A stretch of DNA of 64,000 nucleotides from Streptomyces cylindrosporus (GTDB lineage Bacteria > Actinomycetota > Actinomycetes > Streptomycetales > Streptomycetaceae): positions 186,001 through 250,000 of the forward strand of contig NZ_JALDAY010000008.1 of assembly GCF_022698165.1 (NCBI RefSeq), read 5' to 3'. Shown here piece by piece: positions 57,753 through 64,000 of the stretch (its first letter is position 1; each line of letters opens with the position of its first letter). A program made the translations under genes and the position numbers. Below the pieces are notes generated by a model that was not told where the DNA came from, ran no database searches, and saw nothing but the letters and a program-made list of their open reading frames with translations.

Positions 57753-60428
57753 TTAGCCGGTCGAGCCTCCGAAGAGGCCTCCATTGCCATTGCCTCTGGT
57801 GTTGCCGTTGCCGCTGCTCTCGGTGGCCGTCGGCGTAGAGGTCACCCCGCCGTCGGTCCCGCCCGTGTCCGTGCCGCCGGTGTCGGTGCACTGCCAGCTG
57901 AACCGGCAGGACTCGCTCGCCGTGGGACTCGGGCTGGTCAGCGTCTCGCTGGGCGTCGGGCTCGGCGTCGGGCTGGTCAGCGTCTCGCTCGGCGTCGGAG
58001 TCGGCGTCGGGCTGGGCACGTCGTTGACGACCTCGCCGATGGGCTCGGGCGTCGGGAAGTCCTTCGCCTCCGTGCCCTTCAGCGCTTCGGCCATGTAGTC
58101 GTGCCAGATCTCGGCCGGGAACGAGGCACCGTGGATCTTCTCCTGACCGCCCGTTCCGTACATCTCCAGGAAGGTGCGGTTCTTCTGGGACTCGTCGTCG
58201 TCGTACCGGAACATCGTGATCGACGTCGACAGCTGCGGGGTGTAGCCGACGAACCAGGCGGACTTGTTGCCGTCGGTCGTACCGGTCTTGCCGGCCACCT
58301 GACGTCCGGGCAGCTGGGCGTTGGTACCCGTACCCTTCTCGACCACCGTCTTGAGCACGTCGGTGACGTTGTCGGCGACGGCCGAGGTGAACGCCTGGGT
58401 GACCTTGTCCTCGTGGGTGAAGACCGTGCCGTCCTTGCTCGTCACCTTGGTGACGGAGAAGGGGTCGCGCTGCTTGCCGCTGGAGGCGAAGGTGCCGTAG
58501 GCGCCGGCCATGCGGATCGCGCTCGGGTCGGAGATACCGATCGAGAAGGACGGGAAGCTGGTGCCGGCCAGGCTGTCCTTCTTGAGGCCGGCGGCGATCG
58601 CCGCTTCCTTCACCTTGTCCAGCCCGACGTCCATGCCGAGCTGCACGAAGGCCGAGTTCACCGACTCCCGCATCGCCTCACGCAGGTCGATCTGGTAGTT
58701 GGGAGGACTGCCGTACGACTCGTTGCCGTCGTTGGTCTGCAGCCACTCCTGGCCCTTCTCGTTCTTCCAGATCGTCCCGTCGTAGTCCTTGATCTTGAGC
58801 TTGTTCTTGCCGCTGTACAGGCTCTTCGGGGAGACCTGGGTGCGCTCGTCCTGCGCCTGCTCCGGGCCGAGGCTCTTGTCCCGCACGCCCCACTGCATGG
58901 CCGCCGCGAGCACGAACGGCTTCATGGTCGAACCGATCTGGGCGCCGGTCACGTCCGCGTTGTTGGTGAAGTGCTTGGTCGCGTCCTCACCGCCGTAGAT
59001 CGCCTTGATGGCGCCGGTCGTCGGATCCACGGACGCACCGCCGAACTGGACGTGGGTGTCCGTCTTCGGGCGCTGCTTGGGCTTGATGTTGGCCTTCTGG
59101 ACGTTCGTGACCGCGGTCTCGAGCTCCTTGACCTTCTTCTTGTCGAAGGTCGTGTAGATCGAGTAGCCGCCCTTCTGCAGGTCGTCGGCGGAGATGTTGG
59201 TGTTGTTGACCAGGTACGCCTTGGCGAGGTCGACGAGATAGCCGACCTGGCCGCTCAGCTTGTTGTTCGAGCGCGGGTTCTGCCACTTGGGGAGGGTGGT
59301 GTACTTGGCCCGCTCCGTGGCACTCAGGTGGCCGTACTCGACCATCTTGTCGAGGGTGTCCTGCATCTGCGCCAGCGCCCGCTTGCTGTTGGCCTGCGGA
59401 GTGGCGGCCGGGTCGAGGGAGGTCGCGCCCGCGGGGTCGTAGTACGTGGCGCCCTTGAGCATCGCCGCCAGGAACGCGCACTCGCCGGGCTTCAGATCGA
59501 CGGCGTCCTTGTTGAAGTACGCGCGCGCGGCCGCCTGGATGCCGTAGGCCCCGCGTCCGTAGTACGCGGAGTTCAGGTAGCCGGCCATGATCTGGTCCTT
59601 CGAGACCGTGGTGCCCACCTTGATCGAGACGAAGATCTCCTTGAACTTCCGGGAGATCGTCTGCGACTGGTCGTCCAGCATCGCGTTCTTCACGTACTGC
59701 TGGGTGATGGTGGAGCCGCCCTGGGTCTCACCGCCCCTGGCCATGTTGAACACGGCGCGGGCGATGCCCTTCGGGTCGATGCCGCTGTCGGTGTAGAAGG
59801 TCTTGTTCTCCTGGGAGATGACCGCGTACTGCATCGCCTTGGGGATCTGCGAGAGGTTCACGATCTGGCGGTTCGTCTCACCGCCCGTGGCGACCATCTC
59901 GCTGCCGTCGGCCCAGTAGAAGACGTTGTTCTGGGCCTCGGCGGTCTTCGCGATGTCCGGGACCCCCACCATGGCGTACGCGATGCCCGCGACGGCGACC
60001 ATGCTGCCGAAGAACCCGATGAAGAGGCCCGCCACCAGCTTCCACGACGGCACCCAGCGCGCCACGCCGTACTTGCCGGCGCGCGGGTAGTCGATGATCC
60101 GCTTCTTGCCGGGAACGGCGGCGCGTCCTCGGCCTCGCCCGGGTCCGGTGGGACCGTCGGGCATGCCGCGTCGACCTCCGCGGCCAGGTTCGGCCGCTCT
60201 GCGCCGGCCGCCCCCACTTCTCTGGGCCGCGCGACGGGCCTCGGCGCGGCCACCGTAGGAAGGCTCCTCGCCTGCCGACCCGTAATTCAACCCGTACGCG
60301 TCGGAGGGAGACCCGGTGGCGCCTCGCGGTGCCGCGCGGCGGCCGGAGGACGAGCCGGACTGGCCGCGTCGGGCCGCGGCACGTCCGCCTCCCTGCGGCT
60401 GCGGCGGTTTGCGACGGTGCTCGCTCAT
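57753..60428 (-). CDS. class A penicillin-binding protein (transglycosylase/transpeptidase)
   Basis: This is an 891-residue bifunctional wall synthase. A disordered basic cytoplasmic tail (about 1-130, rich in Arg, Gly and Pro) precedes one membrane helix (about 133-155). The GT51 domain contains ENKTFYTDSGIDPKGIARAV, then QGGSTITQQYVKNAML. The transpeptidase domain carries STMK (GSTMKPFVLAAAMQWG), SVN (ESVNSAFVQL) and KTG (AGKTGTTDGNKS). The extracellular C-terminus is a Pro/Thr/Ser tail made of repeated SETLTSPTPSPTP units. The ATG at 60428 gives the normal cytoplasmic start. The downstream glycosyltransferase is separated by a terminator. Confidence 0.95.
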   Translation of the reverse strand: MSEHRRKPPQPQGGGRAAARRGQSGSSSGRRAAPRGATGSPSDAYGLNYGSAGEEPSYGGRAEARRAAQRSGGGRRRAAEPGRGGRRGMPDGPTGPGRGRGRAAVPGKKRIIDYPRAGKYGVARWVPSWKLVAGLFIGFFGSMVAVAGIAYAMVGVPDIAKTAEAQNNVFYWADGSEMVATGGETNRQIVNLSQIPKAMQYAVISQENKTFYTDSGIDPKGIARAVFNMARGGETQGGSTITQQYVKNAMLDDQSQTISRKFKEIFVSIKVGTTVSKDQIMAGYLNSAYYGRGAYGIQAAARAYFNKDAVDLKPGECAFLAAMLKGATYYDPAGATSLDPAATPQANSKRALAQMQDTLDKMVEYGHLSATERAKYTTLPKWQNPRSNNKLSGQVGYLVDLAKAYLVNNTNISADDLQKGGYSIYTTFDKKKVKELETAVTNVQKANIKPKQRPKTDTHVQFGGASVDPTTGAIKAIYGGEDATKHFTNNADVTGAQIGSTMKPFVLAAAMQWGVRDKSLGPEQAQDERTQVSPKSLYSGKNKLKIKDYDGTIWKNEKGQEWLQTNDGNESYGSPPNYQIDLREAMRESVNSAFVQLGMDVGLDKVKEAAIAAGLKKDSLAGTSFPSFSIGISDPSAIRMAGAYGTFASSGKQRDPFSVTKVTSKDGTVFTHEDKVTQAFTSAVADNVTDVLKTVVEKGTGTNAQLPGRQVAGKTGTTDGNKSAWFVGYTPQLSTSITMFRYDDDESQKNRTFLEMYGTGGQEKIHGASFPAEIWHDYMAEALKGTEAKDFPTPEPIGEVVNDVPSPTPTPTPSETLTSPTPSPTPSETLTSPSPTASESCRFSWQCTDTGGTDTGGTDGGVTSTPTATESSGNGNTRGNGNGGLFGGSTG

Positions 60429-60731
60429 CGAACGACTACTCCTCGGGCAGGCGCACGCCTGTGCGCCTGGAGACGACGGCTGGTTTCCGGTCCCCCCGAA
60501 GTACGGATGTGGTCGATCGCGCATTCATCCGTACTGCACCCAGGACGACGACGCCCCCCTGCGTCACTCGGTTCCCGGTGGTGTGCATGGCGCACAGACT
60601 ACGCACCGTCAAAACCCTCCGAGCCCCGAAGTTCACCCCAAATCAGGCAACTTGCCTCGGATGAATAAGTGATGTGATCCCGTTCACCGTCTCCCCACTT
60701 GTCGCATCCGGAAGGCCGTTCTATCGTCTGG

Positions 60732-60750
60732 ATGTATCGAGTCGATACAT
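60732..60750. promoter_or_regulatory. perfect palindrome, candidate PadR operator
   Basis: ATGTATCGAGTCGATACAT is perfectly symmetric (9 + 1 + 9) and lies 31 bp before the PadR start codon. ATGT and ACAT ends are typical of PadR operators. Autoregulation of the padR-ino1 operon is inferred. Confidence 0.75.
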
Positions 60751-60781
60751 CGGAGCGAGATAAGGGCGAGGAGGCGAGGGG

Positions 60782-61465
60782 ATGAGCCGCAGGTCCGGGA
60801 TCCTCGAGTTCGCCGTACTCGGCCTGCTCCGCGAGTCCCCGATGCACGGCTACGAGCTGCGCAAGCGGCTCAACACGTCTTTGGGCGTGTTCCGCGCGTT
60901 CAGCTACGGGACGCTCTACCCCTGCCTCAAGACGCTGGTCGCCAACGGCTGGTTGATCGAGGAAACGGGGAACACCCCCGAGGACGCCCTGGCAGCTCCA
61001 CTCGCAGGGCGTCGCGCCAAGATCGTCTACCGGTTGACGGCGGAAGGTAAGGAGCACTTCGAGGAGCTGCTCTCGCAGACGGGCCCCGACGCGTACGAGG
61101 ACGAGCACTTCGCCGCCCGCTTCGCCTTCTTCGGGCAGACGTCGCGCGATGTGCGCATGCGCGTACTGGAGGGCCGCCGCAGCCGGCTGGAGGAGCGCCT
61201 GGAGAAGATGCGCGCCTCCCTGGCGCGCACCCGGGAGCGCCTCGACGACTACACGCTTGAGCTCCAGCGCCACGGGATGGAGTCCGTGGAGCGCGAAGTG
61301 CGCTGGCTGAACGAGCTCATCGAGAGCGAGCGGGCCGGACGGGACCTGAAGGGTCCTGCCTCCGGGGGGTCCGCTCAGCAGAACAACACATCTGGAGCGC
61401 CGGGCGTCCTGCCCCGGCCCGGGGACACCCCCGGGCCGGATACGCCCGACGACACCGCCACGTGA
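60782..61465 (+). CDS. PadR-family transcriptional regulator
   Basis: This is a 227-residue PadR protein. The N-terminal winged helix is ILEFAVLGLLRESPMHGYEL, with AFSYGTLYPCLKTLVANGWL; an Arg/Leu-rich C-terminal dimerisation helix pair (about 115-185) follows, then a disordered Pro/Gly tail. GAGG lies about 10 bases upstream of the ATG. It is cotranscribed with ino1, whose start lies 44 bases after its stop, and is the obvious candidate to control inositol synthesis. A perfect palindrome just upstream is its likely operator. Confidence 0.9.
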   Translation: MSRRSGILEFAVLGLLRESPMHGYELRKRLNTSLGVFRAFSYGTLYPCLKTLVANGWLIEETGNTPEDALAAPLAGRRAKIVYRLTAEGKEHFEELLSQTGPDAYEDEHFAARFAFFGQTSRDVRMRVLEGRRSRLEERLEKMRASLARTRERLDDYTLELQRHGMESVEREVRWLNELIESERAGRDLKGPASGGSAQQNNTSGAPGVLPRPGDTPGPDTPDDTAT

Positions 61466-61509
61466 GCGCCCAGTCAGGGCCTCACTCGTACACACAGGGA
61501 GCAACCGGA

Positions 61510-62592
61510 ATGGGTTCGGTTCGCGTAGCCATCGTCGGCGTGGGCAACTGCGCCGCGTCGCTGGTGCAGGGAGTCGAGTACTACAAGGACGCCGACCCGG
61601 CGTCGAAGGTCCCCGGCCTGATGCACGTTCAGTTCGGTGACTACCACGTCGGCGACGTGGAGTTCGTGGCCGCGTTCGACGTCGACGCGAAGAAGGTCGG
61701 CCTCGACCTCGCGGACGCCATCGGCGCCTCCGAGAACAACACCATCAAGATCGCCGACGTGCCGAACACCGGTGTCACGGTCCAGCGTGGCCACACCCTC
61801 GACGGCCTCGGCAAGTACTACCGCCTCACCATCGAGGAGTCCGCCGAGGAGCCGGTCGACGTCGTCCAGGTCCTCAAGGACAAGCAGGTCGACGTCCTCG
61901 TCTGCTACCTGCCGGTGGGCTCCGAGGACGCGGCGAAGTTCTACGCCCAGTGCGCCATCGACGCCAAGGTCGCCTTCGTCAACGCCCTTCCGGTCTTCAT
62001 CGCCGGCACCAAGGAGTGGGCGGACAAGTTCACCGCGGCGGGCGTCCCGATCGTCGGCGACGACATCAAGTCCCAGGTCGGCGCCACCATCACGCACCGC
62101 GTCATGGCGAAGCTGTTCGAGGACCGAGGCGTCATCCTGGACCGCACGATGCAGCTGAACGTCGGCGGCAACATGGACTTCAAGAACATGCTCGAGCGTG
62201 ACCGCCTGGAGTCCAAGAAGATCTCCAAGACGCAGGCCGTCACCTCCCAGATCCCCGACCGGGACCTCGGCGAGAAGAACGTCCACATCGGCCCGTCCGA
62301 CTACGTCGCCTGGCTCGACGACCGCAAGTGGGCGTACGTGCGCCTCGAGGGCCGCGCCTTCGGTGACGTCCCGCTGAACCTGGAGTACAAGCTCGAGGTC
62401 TGGGACTCCCCGAACTCCGCGGGTGTCATCATCGACGCCCTGCGCGCCGCGAAGATCGCCAAGGACCGCGGCATCGGCGGCCCGATCCTCTCCGCGTCGA
62501 GCTACTTCATGAAGTCCCCGCCGGTCCAGTACTTCGACGACGAGGCCCGCGAGAACGTCGAGAAGTTCATCAAGGGAGAGGTCGAGCGCTAG
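61510..62592 (+). CDS. ino1: inositol-3-phosphate synthase
   Basis: This is a 360-residue NAD-dependent enzyme that turns glucose 6-phosphate into 1L-myo-inositol 1-phosphate. It begins MGSVRVAIVGVGNCAASLVQ (NAD-binding), with VCYLPVGSEDAAKFYAQCAI and GDDIKSQVGATITHR as core motifs and MQLNVGGNMDFKNM in the catalytic part. Actinobacteria need inositol for mycothiol and phosphatidylinositol. The ATG at 61510 was chosen because GGGAG lies about 8 bases upstream; an in-frame start 16 codons earlier gives an unusual leader. Confidence 0.97.
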   Translation: MGSVRVAIVGVGNCAASLVQGVEYYKDADPASKVPGLMHVQFGDYHVGDVEFVAAFDVDAKKVGLDLADAIGASENNTIKIADVPNTGVTVQRGHTLDGLGKYYRLTIEESAEEPVDVVQVLKDKQVDVLVCYLPVGSEDAAKFYAQCAIDAKVAFVNALPVFIAGTKEWADKFTAAGVPIVGDDIKSQVGATITHRVMAKLFEDRGVILDRTMQLNVGGNMDFKNMLERDRLESKKISKTQAVTSQIPDRDLGEKNVHIGPSDYVAWLDDRKWAYVRLEGRAFGDVPLNLEYKLEVWDSPNSAGVIIDALRAAKIAKDRGIGGPILSASSYFMKSPPVQYFDDEARENVEKFIKGEVER

Positions 62593-62646
62593 CGAGACCC
62601 ATCGCTGCACGCTCGAGCTCGCTACAACGCTCCTGCCAGGGCTGTG

Positions 62647-62677
62647 AGGGTCCCCGGGTCCACGACCCGGGGACCCT
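62647..62677 (+). terminator. terminator after ino1
   Basis: AGGGTCCCCGGGTC (62647-62660) pairs perfectly with GACCCGGGGACCCT (62664-62677) across a three-base loop, 55 bases after the ino1 stop and just before the MFS gene. CTCTCC follows. Confidence 0.88.
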
Positions 62678-62700
62678 CTCCGTATGTGAGGCTGTGCCCC

Positions 62701-63963
62701 ATGGCCGTCGTCCGTGACCTGCGCGTCCTGCTCCGCTTCCGGAACTTCCGACGCCTGCTCGCCGTACGGCTGCTCTCCCAGGGCGCGGACGGTGTCTACC
62801 AGGTCGCGCTCGCCGCCTACGTCGTCTTCTCGCCCGAGAAGCAGACCTCGGCCGCCGCGATCGCCTCCGCGATGGCGGTCCTGCTGCTCCCGTACTCCCT
62901 CGTGGGCCCCTTCGCCGGTGTCCTCCTGGACCGCTGGCGCCGCCGCCAGGTCTTCCTCTACGGCAACCTGCTACGTGCCCTGCTGGCCTGCGCCACGGCC
63001 GTGCTGATCCTGGCCCAGGTCCCGGACTGGCTGTTCTACGTCTCCGCGCTGTGCGTCACCGCCGTCAACCGCTTCGTCCTCGCCGGCCTGTCCGCCGCCC
63101 TCCCGCGCGTGGTCGACGCCGAGCGACTCGTGATGGCCAACTCCCTTTCCCCGACCGCCGGTACGCTCGCCGCGACCGCGGGCGGCGGACTTGCCTTCGT
63201 GGTACGGCTGGTGGTGGCGGACTCCGACGCCGCCGTGGTGCTGCTGGGCGCGTTCCTGTACCTGTGCGGGGCACTCGCCTCCTTGCGCTTCTCGCCCGAA
63301 CAGCTGGGCCCCGACCGCGCGTTGGTCCGGCCGAGCCTGACGGTCGCGCTCTCCGGCACCGCCCGCGACCTGACCGCGGCGGTACGCCATCTCGCGACAC
63401 CGGCGCGCCGGGAGGCCGCCTGGGCGCTCCTCACGATGACCCTGATGCGGTTCTGCTACGGCGCCCTGCTGGTCATGCTGCTGATGCTGTGCCGGTACTC
63501 CTTCTCCTCGGACACGGACGAGGGACTACGGCTGCTGGGGCTGGCCTTGGGCACGTCCGCGGCCGGCTTCTTCGCGGCGGCCGTGGTGACGCCCTGGGCG
63601 GCGGGCCGGCTCGGGCCGGGCCGCTGGATCGTCGTGTGCGCGGCGTCGGCCGCGATCCTGGAGCCCGCTCTGGGCCTCCCGTTCGCCGTCGGCCCGATGC
63701 TCGCCGCGACCTTCGTCCTCGGCCTGACCACCCAGGGCGCGAAGATCGCGACGGACACGCTCGTGCAGTCCTCGGTCGACGACGGCTTCCGCGGCCGGAT
63801 CTTCTCCGTCTACGACGTCCTGTTCAACATCGCCTTCGTCGGCGCCGCCGCGGTGGCCGCCCTGATGCTTCCCCCGGGCGGCCGCTCGGTGGTGCTGGTG
63901 GTGACGGTCGCCGTTGTCTACGGGGCGGTTGCTGGGGCTATGGCCCGCTTTGAACACCGGTAA
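62701..63963 (+). CDS. MFS transporter
   Basis: This is a 420-residue major facilitator protein with 12 membrane helices and no signal peptide. It begins LRVLLRFRNFRRLLAVRLLS and contains the loop motif GVLLDRWRRRQVFLYGN between helices 2 and 3, typical of the drug-export branch. GLTTQGAKIATDTLVQSSV and DGFRGRIFSVYD match actinobacterial exporters of the enterobactin/macrolide type. The substrate is unknown. A terminator lies immediately upstream, so it has its own promoter or reads through. Nothing is recognisable in the last 37 bases of the window. Confidence 0.88.
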   Translation: MAVVRDLRVLLRFRNFRRLLAVRLLSQGADGVYQVALAAYVVFSPEKQTSAAAIASAMAVLLLPYSLVGPFAGVLLDRWRRRQVFLYGNLLRALLACATAVLILAQVPDWLFYVSALCVTAVNRFVLAGLSAALPRVVDAERLVMANSLSPTAGTLAATAGGGLAFVVRLVVADSDAAVVLLGAFLYLCGALASLRFSPEQLGPDRALVRPSLTVALSGTARDLTAAVRHLATPARREAAWALLTMTLMRFCYGALLVMLLMLCRYSFSSDTDEGLRLLGLALGTSAAGFFAAAVVTPWAAGRLGPGRWIVVCAASAAILEPALGLPFAVGPMLAATFVLGLTTQGAKIATDTLVQSSVDDGFRGRIFSVYDVLFNIAFVGAAAVAALMLPPGGRSVVLVVTVAVVYGAVAGAMARFEHR

Positions 63964-64000
63964 GTGTCACATCAAAGCCACAGAGTCCCTCTGGAGCACA

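Noticed and set aside
58101..60668. 855-residue forward frame opposite the penicillin-binding protein gene
   Set aside because: Antisense to a gene with clear GT51 and transpeptidase motifs; composition is Val/Leu/Gly/Arg shadow.

Overview
The window is high-GC DNA from a Streptomyces chromosome, in the conserved core near the replication origin. Evidence: ssgA/ssgR, found only in sporulating actinomycetes; femX next to the rpsF-ssb-rpsR-rplI cluster and dnaB; a cydA-cydB-cydDC operon with a Rex operator; two genes with the rare TTA codon; eight exact copies of the ParB site GTTTCACGTGAAAC plus two one-mismatch copies; and several intergenic groups of DnaA boxes. From memory the gene order matches S. 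coelicolor around SCO3963 down to SCO3899, so oriC should lie beyond the right-hand end. I see no prophage, insertion sequence, CRISPR array or biosynthetic gene cluster.

Layout. 1-4.3 kb: end of a DyP-type peroxidase, pheA, a DnaA-box-rich gap, serS, a HAD phosphatase and tRNA-Ser(GCU). 4.6-8.4 kb: a small hypothetical gene and a leftward operon of two ABC-2 exporters. 8.7-12.2 kb: M24 peptidase, an EphD-like hydrolase/reductase fusion and a MerR regulator. 12.4-16 kb: kptA, an LLM oxidoreductase, a second HAD phosphatase and a secreted M23 peptidase. 16.1-24 kb, leftward: cydA-cydB-cydDC followed by a DosS-like two-GAF histidine kinase. 24.2-33.5 kb: a HisC/Pat aminotransferase, a TTA-containing LacI regulator, a phosphoesterase, a membrane protein, a decayed LysR/VOC pair, HxlR with its divergent oxidoreductase, and thiC with a TPP riboswitch. 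33.8-41.8 kb: a YibE/F protein, ssgA, ssgR, small membrane and cupin proteins, a holin-like/ptpA/PLP-enzyme operon, a TTA-containing LysR gene and a Nudix hydrolase. 41.8-47.8 kb: flavohemoprotein, HAD phosphatase, two GNAT proteins, a serine hydrolase and a RibD-like reductase. 47.8-53 kb: dnaB, a MATE exporter and the ribosomal/ssb operon. 53.2-64 kb: a small membrane protein, femX, an alanine-racemase-like protein, a GT87-like mannosyltransferase, a class A penicillin-binding protein, PadR, ino1 and an MFS transporter.

How it fits together. Most genes are housekeeping: replication (dnaB, ssb), translation (serS, tRNA, ribosomal proteins), respiration (cyd), wall synthesis (femX, penicillin-binding protein, M23 peptidase), thiamine and inositol synthesis, and sporulation division (ssgA/ssgR). 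Chromosome-organisation signals lie over them. The ParB sites fall in gaps or at gene edges, and several coincide with other signals: two form the core of terminator-like palindromes, one overlaps the probable cydDC start codon, and a one-mismatch copy lies inside the thiC TPP riboswitch. DnaA boxes fill the pheA-serS, peptidase-ABC, MerR-kptA and dnaB-MATE gaps; one lies between the -35 and -10 of a probable leaderless MATE promoter. This overlap of segregation and replication signals with ordinary gene-control elements is the most interesting feature of the window.
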